Assembly (NCBI GenBank): GCA_040220855.1
Contig: JAVJVZ010000067.1
Coordinates: forward strand, 1-64,000
DNA: 64,000 nucleotides
Reading direction: 5' to 3'
Source: JACKNG01 sp040220855
GTDB taxonomy: Bacteria; Pseudomonadota; Gammaproteobacteria; Ga0077536
The notes below the pieces were generated by a model. That model was not told the DNA's origin, made no database searches, and saw only the letters and a program-made list of their open reading frames with translations. A program made the position numbers and the translations under genes. The number at the start of each line of letters is the position of its first letter. Within the stretch, counting starts at the first letter, position 1. Positions 9,201 through 19,269 of the stretch are shown piece by piece.

Positions 9201-12200
9201 ATGCTGACAGCGGGGTGGGGAAGGCGGCGCGTTCGAGCGGGAACGCGCAGCACGCGGCTGGTGCGCGGTTCGGCAGGCGCGGCGCGGCGCGGTGAGGCGC
9301 CCGTCCGGCGCGGCCTGCGCGGCTGGCTGGCCTACCTCGTTGGCATCGTCTGGGCGGCCTACGTGCTGGCGCCGATCGCCGCGGCGCCGGGCCAGGCGCT
9401 CGGTGCGGCCGGCGCGCAGCCGACTGCCGCCGAGCGTGCCAATGCGAGCTTCGCGCGGCTCTCCGCGGCGGCGGAACGGCGTGGACGTACACGGGTCATC
9501 GTCGAGCTGAACCTCGCCGAGCCTTCGCGCGCGGCGCTGCGCAGCGCCAGCGCGCGGCGGGCGCATCGCAACGCCGTCGCCGCGCGCTCGGCCGGCCTGA
9601 CGCAGCGCCTCGCGGGCCAGTCGCACCGCCTCGTCCGCGGCTTCCGCCACGCGCGCTTCGTCGCGCTCGAGGTCGACGAAGACGCACTCCGCGCGCTGCA
9701 GCGCGACCCGCAGGTGAAGGCCGTCCACGAGGATGCGCTGCTCGAGCCGAGCCTGCTCGACAGCGTGCCGCCGATTGGCGCGGACGTCGCCTGCGGCGTC
9801 ACACCCTGCGGTGCGAACCAGGTCGTCGCGGTGCTCGATACCGGCATCGCGGGCACGCACCCCTTCCTCGCGGGCAAGGTCGTGCACGAAGCGTGCTTCT
9901 CGACCACCGATCCCCTCACCGGTTCGACCTCGCTGTGCCCTGGCGGCAACGATACCGAGTTCGGCATCGGTGCCGGCGCGGCTTGCCCGTCCGGCGTCGC
10001 GGGCTGCCAGCATGGCACCCATCTCGCCGGCATCATTGCCGGTGGCGGCAGTGCGTCCGGTGTCGGGTTCACCGGCGTCGCGCCGGCCGCGCAGCTCATG
10101 TCCATCCAGGTCAATTCGCGCTTCGAGGGGGCCGAGTGCTCGAGCCGCGGGCTGGCTTCGCCGTGCGCGCTTGCCTACGTGTCTGACGTCATCGCCGCGC
10201 TCGAACATGTCTACGACGAGCGCGGGAATTTCTCCATCGCGGCAGCCACTGTTGCGGCCGGTGCCGGGTTGCATGACAGTCCCTGCAATCTGCAGCCGGA
10301 GAAGCCCGCGATCGACCTGCTGCGCGCCGCCGGCATCGCGGTCGTCGCGGCCGCCGGCAATGACGGCCGCTACGGTTACCTGCGTGCACCCGCGTGCATC
10401 TCGAGCGCAATCAGCGTCGGTGCCGCAGCGACGATCTACCCCCGCACCGCGAGCGGCCCGATCTACCCGGCGACGTCGGCGGGCATTGCCACTTTTTCCA
10501 ACCGCGCCAGCTTTCTCGACCTGGTCGCGCCGGGGCTCGCCATCGAGTCGTCCGTGCCGAGCGGCGACTTCGCGACCGAGAGCAGTACCTCGGCTGCGGC
10601 GGCGCACGTGGCCGGTGCACTTGCGCTGTTGCGTTCCGCCCTGCCGGACGCGAGCGTCGACGAACTCCTTGCGCAGCTCGTCGCCACCGGTCGGCCCGCC
10701 TACGGCTACGGTGGCACGTTTCGGCTGATCGACGTATATGCCGCGCTGCTCGCCTTCGACGAAGCACCCGAGGTGGTGATCACCGCACCTGCCGACGGCG
10801 CGAGTGCCGTCGCCGGGCAGGCCATCACGTTCAGCGCGACGGCGAGCGATGCCGAGGAGGGCGACCTCGCTACCGCGCTCACTTGGAGCGCCGAGCCGGG
10901 TGGCGATCTCGGCAGCGGGCCGAACTTCGAGGGCAGCCTGTGCAGCGGGCAGACCACGGTGACTGCCACGGTGACCGACAGCTTCGGGCAGCAGGGCATG
11001 GACGCCGTGGTACTCGACATTCTCCCGAGCGGCGCAGCGCCGACCGCGGTCGACGACGTGGTGACGGTCGCCGAGGACGAAGACCTCGTCGTCACCGTGC
11101 TCGACAACGACACCACGGCTGGGAGCGATCGGCTGCTCGGCATCCTCTCGACCACGCAGCCCGCCAACGGCACGGTGACAATCGAAGGCACGGCGCTGCG
11201 CTATACGCCCGATCCCGACTTCCATGGCAGCGACGCTTTCCTGTACACGGCGAATGCATGCCAGGGCGGCACGGACGTCGCCACCGTCAGCGTGACGGTG
11301 ACGCCGGTGGAGGACGCGCCCGCGGCGCGGGTCGACGGCGTGCGAACCGCGCCGGGACAGCCGGTTACGCTCGCCGTACTTGCCAACGACGTCGACGTCG
11401 ACGGCGACGCGCTCTCGATCGTATCGACGACAGCCGGGTCGCACGGTACCACCAGCCATGACGGCGCCCAGATAACCTACACGCCGGCGCCGGGCTTCAC
11501 CGGGCTGGACAGCTTCCGTTACGCGGTCAGCGATGGCAACGGCGACACGTCTTCTACGGCGGTGACCGTGCTGGTCGCGGACAGCGGGCTCGTGCGCCTG
11601 GTGCCACAGGGATACGCGACCATCCAGGGCGCGATCGCGGCGGCGAGCGCGGGGGATGTCGTCGTGGTCGCCAGCGGTACGTATTTCGAGCGTCTCGATT
11701 TCCTTGGTGCGGACGTCACGGTGGTGGCGCCCAACGGGCCCGAAGAGACTGTACTCGACGGCCAGTCGCTGGGGACCGTCGTGCAGATCGGCCCGGGCGG
11801 GCGTCTCGATGGCTTCACGGTGAGGAACGGATCGGGGTCCTCCGGATCGGCCGTGCGCACCAACGGCATCGATTCCATTCTCGCGCGCAACGTCTTCGAG
11901 TCGTCTCCGGGGCGGATGGTCTACGGTAACGTCTCCTCGCCCAACATCATCAACAATGTCTTCCGCGGCGCGACCAACTGTTCGGCGGTGGTCGACTTCG
12001 CCAACGGTTCGAACCCCTACATTGCCAACAACGTCTTCTCGGACAACGATTGCATCGCGCTCGATTTGACGCTGCCGGCATCGGCCCGGCCGGTGGTCGT
12101 GAACAACACTTTCGTCGGAAACGACACCGCGATCGTGCTAAGTCGCTACGGGCCCGGGTCGCAGCGCTACGAGAACAACCTGATCGTCGGCAACGAGATT

Positions 12201-15107
12201 GGTGTGAGGGCCACGAACGGCACGGATGCGGACAACCCGGTGTGGCACAACAACCTGGTCTGGGGAAATGACACCAACTACGACCGTATATATGACCAGA
12301 CCGGCCAGAACGGCAATCTCTCGGCCGATCCGCGCCTGGAGGATGAGGCCGCCGGCGATTACCGGCCGGGACCAGGCTCCCCCGCGATCGATGCGGGCGA
12401 CGTGGACGCGGCACCGTCAACCGACCTGACAGGGGCGCCGCGACCGGTCGACGGCAACCAGGACGGCATCGCCGTGCCCGACATCGGCGCGTTCGAGTAT
12501 GTGCGCACGGGCAACGTGCCGCCGGCCGCGGCGGACGACAACGCTGCCACGCCGCGCGACACGCCGATCGATATAGACGTGCTTGCCAACGACGTCGACC
12601 TTGATTTCGATACTCTCACGATCAGCGATGTCGCAACGCCCGAACACGGCAGCGCGGATCTGGTCGGCGGTGTGATCCGTTACACGCCGGCGCCCGGCTA
12701 CGCCGGCTTCGACACCTTTACGTACACCGTCGCGGACGGCGAGGGCGGCTCGGGCGTCGCCAGCGTATCGCTCACGGTGTGGGTGCCGGGCGGCAACGAC
12801 CCGGTGGTCGAGATCGGCGGCCCGGGGCCGTCGACGGCCTACACCGTGGGCCAGACGATCACCCTCCAGGCGACCTCGAATGACGTCGAGGACGGTGATC
12901 TCAGTGCCGGCATCGTGTGGTCGTCGAGCATCGACGGCGTCATCGGCACGGGCGCGAGCATCGAGACGTCGACGCTCTCCGTCGGCACCCACCGCATTCT
13001 CGCGACATCCTTCGATGGCAACTTCGTGACCGGCAGCAGCGAGATTATCGTCAGCGTCGCGCCGGCCGGCCCGCTGCCGCCCTGGATCGACCTTGCCGAG
13101 CACGCCGGCGTGGTGCACTTCCTGTTCGATGAGCCGGCGCTGATCCGGCGCTACGACCTCGCTACCGGCGTGTTTCTTCATGACGTGGTGCTCGACCGCG
13201 AGCCGACCGCGTTCACCGTGGATGACGGCGGCCTGTACGTCGCCTTCGGCGACACGGTCGCGGTGCTCGACGAGTACGGGCTGGAGACAGTGGTCGAAAT
13301 GCATGTCGGTTACACCATCACTGACGTGATGACAGCGCCGTCGCGCGTCTATGCGCTACGCCACATCGACACCTACGATTCGAGCGTGGCGGCCTTCGAT
13401 GTCGAGAGCGGGCAGGTTATCGGCACTGCGTATTATCGCGACAGGATGGTCGGCGTGTCGTTCGCCGATACCCTCGGCGCCATCTTCGGCCGCAGCAGCG
13501 GCTACACGCCTTCGGACATCCTGAAGATCGCGCTCAACGCCGATGGCAGCCCCGGGAGCCTGTTCGAGGATCCGTACCATGGCGACTACCCCGCGGCCAC
13601 CCGGACCTGGGTGACACCGGACCAGGCGCGCGTCATCGACGATTCGGGTACCGTCTACAACACCTCCGACCTCACGTACAGCAACAGCCTGGGCGAGCCT
13701 TTCAACGCCGCCGCTTTTCGCGGAGACACCACGGTCCTGCTGCGCGGCGATACCCTGCACGGGTATGGCAACACCTTCGCGCCGACCGGTTCGTTCCAGC
13801 TCGCCACCAGTGCCACCGACATCGTCGTCGACGACGATTCCGTGTTCGCGTTCCGGCTCGATACCGCGGGGCGCATCGCCGTCGAATCGGTAGCCGTCAC
13901 GGACCTGGCGTTGCCGCAACCGGGCGAGCCGATCGATCCCGCCGCGCTCGCGTATACCGCCGACGACATCGCGTTGGACCCGGTGCGTGGCATCGTCTAC
14001 CTGATGTGCAAGCAGTTCCTCAGCGTATTCCGCTGGTCGATCGCCGAGCGTGCCTACCTGCCGACCATTCCGCTCGTCGCGGCGCCGAGGCACATGGCCT
14101 TCTCGGCCACCAGCAACGTGCTCTACCTCGCCTATGCCGACGGCATCATCAACCAGGTGCAGCTCGAGGCCGGTCTCGACGAGACGTACTTCGCAACCTC
14201 GCCCTATCGCCCGCTGGCACTCGCAACGGCGGGCGAATTCGTTTTCGCAGTCGACGAGAGCGGTGCCTGGGAGTCCCATTTCACCTACGCGCCGGACGGC
14301 ACCCGGATTTCCCAGGTCGAGTGGAACCACTACTCGCGTTCGTTCGAATGGAACGCGATACATCGCAAGATCTACTACTTCCGGGACGGCACCTCGCCGA
14401 ACGACCTGCTGTGGGAGGATATCGGTGTCGACGGCCAGATTGGCACGAAGATGGATTCGCCCTACCACTCGAGCACCGGCATCGCGCCGCCGATCCGTGT
14501 CTCGCCGGATGGTGCCCACGTGCTGCTCGGCTCGGGGCGCATCTACGACGCGCTCACCCTGGTGCATCTCGAAACTCTGGGCAGCGCGTTCGACGACGCC
14601 GCGTGGACGGCCGACAATCGCATCTTTTCGCTGCGCGAGGTCGGCGGTGCGAGCCAGGTGCAGCAATGGCAGCCGAACTACCTGCTGCAGAACGATGCGC
14701 TCTTCGACGGCTTGCCACTTAGGCTGCTGGCCTACGAAGGCCAGTTGCTGCTGGTCAGCGAAGTCGCTGGCGTGCCGACCTTCACGCTCGGCAGCACGGG
14801 AGACACGGACGGTGACGGCACGGCGGATTTCGTCGATGCGGACGATGACGACGACGGACTCACCGACGTGCAGGAAGACCTGAACCGCAACGGCATCGTC
14901 GACGCCGGCGAAACCGACCCGCTCGACGCCGACAGCGACGACGACGGCCTGCTCGATGGTGCCGACGAGCACCCGCTCGGTGAGCCGCTCGCTCCGGAAT
15001 CGCAACAGATCCCGACCCTGCCCGATGGCCTGCTCTTCGCACTGGCCGCGTTGCTGGCCTGCATGGCATGGCGCCGAGAGAGGATGATACGGGGTCGTTC
15101 CCTGTGA
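9201..15107 (+). CDS. Giant secreted S8 subtilase with cadherin-like, beta-helix and TSP3 modules
   Basis: This 1,968-residue exported protein has an N-terminal signal region around residues 35-70. The subtilisin catalytic domain (~200-510) has Asp-213 in VLDTGIAG, His-271 in HGTHLAGI and Ser-464 in STSAAAAHVAG; the usual GTS is STS here. Then follow Ig-like and tandem-repeat cadherin-like segments with VLANDVDVDGD (~520-795), a right-handed beta-helix beginning ATIQGAIAAASAGD and ending DIGAFEY (~806-1098), another cadherin-like and Ig-like pair (~1105-1285), a long region of probable propeller repeats (~1290-1850), and calcium-binding thrombospondin type 3 repeats rich in DxDxDG (~1868-1930). 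The last ~30 residues, IPTLPDGLLFALAALLA plus an Arg-rich end, look like an IPTL-CTERM sorting signal. The start follows GGGAGAG. It probably acts at the cell surface; its substrate is unknown. Confidence 0.88.
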   Translation: MLTAGWGRRRVRAGTRSTRLVRGSAGAARRGEAPVRRGLRGWLAYLVGIVWAAYVLAPIAAAPGQALGAAGAQPTAAERANASFARLSAAAERRGRTRVIVELNLAEPSRAALRSASARRAHRNAVAARSAGLTQRLAGQSHRLVRGFRHARFVALEVDEDALRALQRDPQVKAVHEDALLEPSLLDSVPPIGADVACGVTPCGANQVVAVLDTGIAGTHPFLAGKVVHEACFSTTDPLTGSTSLCPGGNDTEFGIGAGAACPSGVAGCQHGTHLAGIIAGGGSASGVGFTGVAPAAQLMSIQVNSRFEGAECSSRGLASPCALAYVSDVIAALEHVYDERGNFSIAAATVAAGAGLHDSPCNLQPEKPAIDLLRAAGIAVVAAAGNDGRYGYLRAPACISSAISVGAAATIYPRTASGPIYPATSAGIATFSNRASFLDLVAPGLAIESSVPSGDFATESSTSAAAAHVAGALALLRSALPDASVDELLAQLVATGRPAYGYGGTFRLIDVYAALLAFDEAPEVVITAPADGASAVAGQAITFSATASDAEEGDLATALTWSAEPGGDLGSGPNFEGSLCSGQTTVTATVTDSFGQQGMDAVVLDILPSGAAPTAVDDVVTVAEDEDLVVTVLDNDTTAGSDRLLGILSTTQPANGTVTIEGTALRYTPDPDFHGSDAFLYTANACQGGTDVATVSVTVTPVEDAPAARVDGVRTAPGQPVTLAVLANDVDVDGDALSIVSTTAGSHGTTSHDGAQITYTPAPGFTGLDSFRYAVSDGNGDTSSTAVTVLVADSGLVRLVPQGYATIQGAIAAASAGDVVVVASGTYFERLDFLGADVTVVAPNGPEETVLDGQSLGTVVQIGPGGRLDGFTVRNGSGSSGSAVRTNGIDSILARNVFESSPGRMVYGNVSSPNIINNVFRGATNCSAVVDFANGSNPYIANNVFSDNDCIALDLTLPASARPVVVNNTFVGNDTAIVLSRYGPGSQRYENNLIVGNEIGVRATNGTDADNPVWHNNLVWGNDTNYDRIYDQTGQNGNLSADPRLEDEAAGDYRPGPGSPAIDAGDVDAAPSTDLTGAPRPVDGNQDGIAVPDIGAFEYVRTGNVPPAAADDNAATPRDTPIDIDVLANDVDLDFDTLTISDVATPEHGSADLVGGVIRYTPAPGYAGFDTFTYTVADGEGGSGVASVSLTVWVPGGNDPVVEIGGPGPSTAYTVGQTITLQATSNDVEDGDLSAGIVWSSSIDGVIGTGASIETSTLSVGTHRILATSFDGNFVTGSSEIIVSVAPAGPLPPWIDLAEHAGVVHFLFDEPALIRRYDLATGVFLHDVVLDREPTAFTVDDGGLYVAFGDTVAVLDEYGLETVVEMHVGYTITDVMTAPSRVYALRHIDTYDSSVAAFDVESGQVIGTAYYRDRMVGVSFADTLGAIFGRSSGYTPSDILKIALNADGSPGSLFEDPYHGDYPAATRTWVTPDQARVIDDSGTVYNTSDLTYSNSLGEPFNAAAFRGDTTVLLRGDTLHGYGNTFAPTGSFQLATSATDIVVDDDSVFAFRLDTAGRIAVESVAVTDLALPQPGEPIDPAALAYTADDIALDPVRGIVYLMCKQFLSVFRWSIAERAYLPTIPLVAAPRHMAFSATSNVLYLAYADGIINQVQLEAGLDETYFATSPYRPLALATAGEFVFAVDESGAWESHFTYAPDGTRISQVEWNHYSRSFEWNAIHRKIYYFRDGTSPNDLLWEDIGVDGQIGTKMDSPYHSSTGIAPPIRVSPDGAHVLLGSGRIYDALTLVHLETLGSAFDDAAWTADNRIFSLREVGGASQVQQWQPNYLLQNDALFDGLPLRLLAYEGQLLLVSEVAGVPTFTLGSTGDTDGDGTADFVDADDDDDGLTDVQEDLNRNGIVDAGETDPLDADSDDDGLLDGADEHPLGEPLAPESQQIPTLPDGLLFALAALLACMAWRRERMIRGRSL

Positions 15108-15233
15108 GCGACCGTCACGTGCGCGCTCGAGCGATCAGGCGGGCGGCGGGATAAGAAAGTCGGGTTCGACTGCAGCGCAAGCACAGGCACGGGCGGGGCG
15201 CCGCAGGGGCTGGAATCGCGGTCGACCGGTCGT

Positions 15234-16829
15234 TCAGGAGACGATGCTTCCCTCGCCGAAATGGAACTTGAAGGTCGCGCCTCGACCCGCTTCGGTTTCC
15301 ACCCACACCTCGCCGCCATGGAGGCGGACCACGCGCTCGACGATGGCCAGTCCGAGGCCGAGCCCGGCACCGCTGTTGCCATCGAGCCGGACAAAGGGCT
15401 TGAAGACGTCATCCACGACGCCCTGGTCGAAACCCGGGCCATTGTCGCGTATGACGTAGACGACGAGGCGACCCCGCTGCTCGGCACTGATCTCGACCCG
15501 GGGTGACTCGTGCTCGCTGCTGAACTTCAGCGCATTGCTGACCAGGTTGTGCAAAGCGATCTCGGCGAGCACCGGCTGGACGCGGCACGGGGGCAGTGGC
15601 GCGACGTGAATTGCGGCCGACGGTGGCCGCGTCAGACCGTCGCAGATAGACGTCGCGAGCTGTTCCATATCGACCTCCTCGCGAGCCGGATCGGCGAACG
15701 CGACGTTCGTGTACGTCTGCACGCGCTCGACGACGCGAATGATTTCGTCGATGGCGGCCGTCATGCGTTCGAGGGGCTGTGCGATACGCTCGTCCTGAAC
15801 CGTGCCGGCAATCAGCGCCCGCTGCAGCGACAGCGTGTTGAGGCCATTGCGGACGTCGTGGGCAACGGATTGGCTGACGATCTCGAGATCGGTGGTGCGT
15901 GCATTGACGCGTTGCTCGAGGTCGCGGTTGAGCTCCGCATAGCGCGCTTCAGCCCGTTCGGCCGCGCGTGCGCGCTCGAGGACGCGGGTGTGCTGGAACA
16001 CGAGCGCGCCGGCCATCAGCGCGACGAGCCAGCCAGCAAAGAGTAACCCGGGTAAGGTTGGTCGCTGGAGGTCTTTGCCGAGTGCAGCGGTCGGCGCGTG
16101 GGTTACCCGCCACAACGGGCCGACCGAGAGGCGTATCAGGCCACCGGCGCTCCACGAGTCCGGTTGGTTCGTACCGGCGTTATCGCGCTCGTAGATCGTC
16201 TCGCCATCCCAGGTCACCGTGATGGCGTGGCCGGGCAATTGATCCTCGAGCAGGTGCGCGAGCTGTTCCGTGCCGTCCACCACCGCGACCAGCACACCGG
16301 ATGCCGTGGGGCCGCGCCCCGGTACCTGGATGCGGTAGAGCGCGTGGCCCGCAGCGTTGCGCACCGGTCCGAGTACGCGTTCGCCCGATGCCCGATCGAT
16401 ATCGTTCAGCAGTGGTTCGAGTTCCTCCCATCGGCGGGCGTCGGGTGTGCGACTGAGCGAGAAATCCTGGTCCACGGTCGTCCAGTAGCGCACATCGCGG
16501 TCCCGGTCGCTCCAGAGCAGGGTCTCGAATCCCTGGAAGTGCGAGATCTCGATACTCGCGTCTTCCTGCCACTGGTCGTGCGAGAGGTGGGCATAGTCGT
16601 TCCAGTAGCGCGCCACGCGGCGCAGGGCCTGGAACTGGGCGTCGAGTCGACGCACGAGGTCACTGCGCGTCGCGTAAGACTCGCGCTCGATCAGGCGCGC
16701 GAGATGTTCGTGCTCGTGCTCCTGTACCGCCGACCACAGCGCCGTTACGGCGATGCCGAGCGCGAGCGTCACGAGCACGGACGCCACGGCGCCGATCAAC
16801 CAGGTTCTGGCGATACCGGTTCTTTCCAT
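15234..16829 (-). CDS. Membrane sensor histidine kinase (orphan)
   Basis: This 531-residue kinase has one transmembrane helix near the N-terminus, a periplasmic sensor region of about 230 residues that I cannot assign to a family, and a second helix (LPGLLFAGWLVALMAGALVF). A coiled coil, a HisKA domain with the phospho-acceptor in SVAHDVRNGLNTL, and a HATPase domain (N box NLVSNALKF, G1 DNGPGF, G2 GLGLGLAIV) follow. I used the ATG at 16829; the ribosome site is weak and upstream codons are low-complexity. No response regulator is adjacent, so its partner lies elsewhere. It is convergent with the giant subtilase gene. Confidence 0.85.
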   Translation of the reverse strand: MERTGIARTWLIGAVASVLVTLALGIAVTALWSAVQEHEHEHLARLIERESYATRSDLVRRLDAQFQALRRVARYWNDYAHLSHDQWQEDASIEISHFQGFETLLWSDRDRDVRYWTTVDQDFSLSRTPDARRWEELEPLLNDIDRASGERVLGPVRNAAGHALYRIQVPGRGPTASGVLVAVVDGTEQLAHLLEDQLPGHAITVTWDGETIYERDNAGTNQPDSWSAGGLIRLSVGPLWRVTHAPTAALGKDLQRPTLPGLLFAGWLVALMAGALVFQHTRVLERARAAERAEARYAELNRDLEQRVNARTTDLEIVSQSVAHDVRNGLNTLSLQRALIAGTVQDERIAQPLERMTAAIDEIIRVVERVQTYTNVAFADPAREEVDMEQLATSICDGLTRPPSAAIHVAPLPPCRVQPVLAEIALHNLVSNALKFSSEHESPRVEISAEQRGRLVVYVIRDNGPGFDQGVVDDVFKPFVRLDGNSGAGLGLGLAIVERVVRLHGGEVWVETEAGRGATFKFHFGEGSIVS

Positions 16830-17156
16830 CACTGAGGTCTGCGTTGGGTGGTGATGCGGCGCATGCGGAGGCATTGCCGGTGACGAGTGGGCCACAGGGT
16901 AACGCAAGCGGTGGGGCGTGTGCCGGCGCGAGTGCATGCGGTGGCTGCATCGATTGGCGGCAATCAACGGCGTTGGGACGGGACGTCCGGCGTCAGGGCG
17001 ACAACGCGGCGGATGGTTGTGGTGCCCCCGATTGGCACCGCAGACCCAGCAATGTGAACGACTTCATAGCGATGCAGGGCCGATGGGTGTCCACTCTGTC
17101 GTCGTAAGCGATCGACACAACAACGAATTTCTGCCGTCTGGCCAGGGAGGTTCTGC
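16830..17156. other. Intergenic region between divergent genes
   Basis: This region separates the divergent sensor kinase and PEP-CTERM genes and must hold both promoters. I could not recognise a confident -35/-10 pair, operator or small gene in it. Confidence 0.5.
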
Positions 17157-18143
17157 ATGATGCGCGTATTCCACTACCTGAGACTCGTGATCCTGCTGCT
17201 CGCGGGCATGGCCGCGCTGCCGGCTGCCGCGGCCCAGCTCTATGCCAACTCGACTGCGCGTTACGGCTCCGGCAACACGACGCTCGACGAGGATGCGGTG
17301 TCGGGCTTCGCGCTGCCGGCCGATGGCTCCACCGGCATCCAGGCCGTCAACAACGGCAGCCTCGGTGCGGCTGCGACCGGCACCGCGGCGCTCTCAGGCA
17401 ACAGCATCGGTGCGGCTTCCGCCTGGGCCGGCACGAGCATTCTCACCACGCCCAACTCCGGCCCCATCTGGACGACGGTCGGCATCGCCGAAGTCACCTT
17501 CATCGACACGCTTGCGGTGACGTCCACGGTGCTCGCGCCGGGCACGCCGGTGACGGTGAACTTCTCGCTTGCCGCCGCCGGCCTGGTGACGGCGAACCAT
17601 TCCATCAGCCAGGGTGGGACCAACAACCAGGCGACGGCGGAAGCGCTGATCAGCGGGTCGGTCACGACACTCGGCGGCCCCGGCGAGAGCTACTTCATCA
17701 GTTCCGGCGACCATCGCGCGCTGCTCGGCACGAGCGGGTCGGTGCTGTCGCTCGCCAATGGCCTGCTGAACCCGGCCACGCCGACGCTCGATTTCAGCGT
17801 CAACAGCAAAGTGGGTGACGAGCTGCAGTTCTTCCTGCGCGTACGTACCAATGCCATCGGCGGCGTCGCGCCGCGCAGCGTGACCGGACCGTTCGGGCCG
17901 CTGGTCAACCAGAATGGTGCTGCCAGCGCCGCGCTCGGCCTTGCCTTCGGGGCGAGCGCCACGAGCCCGGATGTCGCGCTCGCGTCCGAGCTCTACGGGG
18001 GCAGCTTCCCGCTGGCATCGCTGGCGACACTCTCGGCCGCACTTGGCGGCCAGCCGGTGGTCGCGCCGATCCCGCTGCCGCCTGCCGCGCTACTGCTGGC
18101 CGGGCCGCTGCTCGGCATCCTCGCGCGTCGCCTGAGGGCCTGA
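17157..18143 (+). CDS. PEP-CTERM/VPLPA-type exported protein
   Basis: This 328-residue protein has a signal peptide (LRLVILLLAGMAALPAAAA), a Ser/Gly/Ala/Thr-rich body without cysteines, and a C-terminal sorting signal: APIPLPPAALLLAG, a hydrophobic helix, and ILARRLRA. The architecture is that of proteins processed by an exosortase and displayed on or released from the cell surface, often with exopolysaccharide. The body matches no family I recognise. A second ATG follows directly at 17160; GGGAGG lies upstream. It is followed in the same direction by another PEP-CTERM gene at 18283. Confidence 0.85.
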   Translation: MMRVFHYLRLVILLLAGMAALPAAAAQLYANSTARYGSGNTTLDEDAVSGFALPADGSTGIQAVNNGSLGAAATGTAALSGNSIGAASAWAGTSILTTPNSGPIWTTVGIAEVTFIDTLAVTSTVLAPGTPVTVNFSLAAAGLVTANHSISQGGTNNQATAEALISGSVTTLGGPGESYFISSGDHRALLGTSGSVLSLANGLLNPATPTLDFSVNSKVGDELQFFLRVRTNAIGGVAPRSVTGPFGPLVNQNGAASAALGLAFGASATSPDVALASELYGGSFPLASLATLSAALGGQPVVAPIPLPPAALLLAGPLLGILARRLRA

Positions 18144-18212
18144 TTACCGCTTTCTTCGAGACCGGGTCCTGTCGCAGCGTGATGTATTCCGCATGCGCAA
18201 CCCGCGGAGGCG

Positions 18213-18224
18213 GTACTTTCGTAC
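18213..18224 (+). promoter_or_regulatory. Hairpin element GTAC-TTTC-GTAC upstream of a PEP-CTERM gene
   Basis: GTAC TTTC GTAC forms a small inverted repeat 59-70 bases before the ATG at 18283. The pattern GTNCTTTCGNAC, followed closely by CCTCCC, also occurs in the same orientation upstream of the PEP-CTERM gene that starts at 23258 on the minus strand. That suggests a shared cis-regulatory element. Confidence 0.4.
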
Positions 18225-18282
18225 TACCTCCCGGGGAAGTCGTCCAACTACCGTCATGGGCCGGCAACCGGAGGAAATCCCC

Positions 18283-19269
18283 ATGACGCGTAATCCCCTC
18301 GTCGCCACCTGCCTGCTTGCGCTATGTGGATGGCACGCGGCTGCCCAGGCACGGCTCGTCGCCAGCGCGCAGATGGACGTCTACGTCGATACCGAGCGGC
18401 ACCAGTACTTCGATTACGACATCACGACCACCGACAGCCGGGTCGGCGTCGGACTGAGCGATGGTGTCCAGTACATCAGCAGCAGTGCCGCCGGCCGCGC
18501 GGAGTACGGCGTTGTGCGGGCCCGCGTCGTGAGCGATGCGCGCAACCCCGGCTCGACGACGTACCGCACCCCCACGAATCGCGTGCAGGTCGAGTTTCGC
18601 GACGACGTCACCATCCTCGCGCCTGGGGTCGCGGTCGGAACGCCGGCGCTCGGCACCATCAGCATGTCCGTACACGCGGGCTATTCGGCCGACGACCAGG
18701 GCGTCTCGGACCAGTCCCTCTTCAATTCCGGCGGTTCGCTGACTTTCCGTGTGGCCGCCGGTACCGGCAACGACAGCGAAAGCTTCCAGGTCGGCGCCTT
18801 GCACGGCTATCCGAGCGGCGAACGCCGCCTGCGCGTCTCGGAGTACAACGGCTCCGGTTTCGATGTGCTCTACGAGTCGAGCCAGCCCGGCTCGGCCGGC
18901 TACGCATTCGCGCGCGACATCGAACTCGACATCAGCTTCCTCGTCGGCGTGCCGTTCACGGTGGACGTCGTCATGCGGGCGCTGGCCAACGCGTATGCGG
19001 CCAATCCGGGTGACCGCGCGACGATGCGCGTCGACGCGATGAATACGGCCACCTGGGGAGGATTCAGCAACCTCAGGCTGCTCGACGGCTCGCCGCTGCC
19101 CGACTTCAGCGCGTTCGGCGCCGCGCTCGGCACGGATTATGCCGCCGCCATTCAGCCGGTTCCGCTGCCGGGCCCGGCCTTGCTGTTGGCCGGCGGGGCG
19201 GCGCTGCTCGGCATGCGCCGGCGACGCGCCTGGCCAGGCGCGCCGGTTCAGTCCACCGCGAGACGGTAG
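18283..19269 (+). CDS. PEP-CTERM/VPLPA-type exported protein
   Basis: This 328-residue exported protein begins MTRNPLVATCLLALCGWHAAAQA, a typical signal peptide. Its C-terminus is a VPLPGPALLLAGGAALLG helix followed by MRRRRAW, a PEP-CTERM-type sorting signal. The middle is beta-rich and of unknown family, with many Tyr, Ser and Asp. The ATG at 18283 follows GAGGAAAT. Its last 22 bases overlap the end of the convergent MBL hydrolase gene. The hairpin at 18213 may regulate it. Confidence 0.85.
   Translation: MTRNPLVATCLLALCGWHAAAQARLVASAQMDVYVDTERHQYFDYDITTTDSRVGVGLSDGVQYISSSAAGRAEYGVVRARVVSDARNPGSTTYRTPTNRVQVEFRDDVTILAPGVAVGTPALGTISMSVHAGYSADDQGVSDQSLFNSGGSLTFRVAAGTGNDSESFQVGALHGYPSGERRLRVSEYNGSGFDVLYESSQPGSAGYAFARDIELDISFLVGVPFTVDVVMRALANAYAANPGDRATMRVDAMNTATWGGFSNLRLLDGSPLPDFSAFGAALGTDYAAAIQPVPLPGPALLLAGGAALLGMRRRRAWPGAPVQSTARR

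Noticed and set aside
9012..11459. Minus-strand frame of ~815 residues opposite the subtilase
   Set aside because: It is antisense to the catalytic domain and shows no family pattern.
12417..15005. Two long minus-strand frames opposite the propeller and repeat region
   Set aside because: Antisense shadows of the giant protein; the sense frame is continuous and has clear modules.
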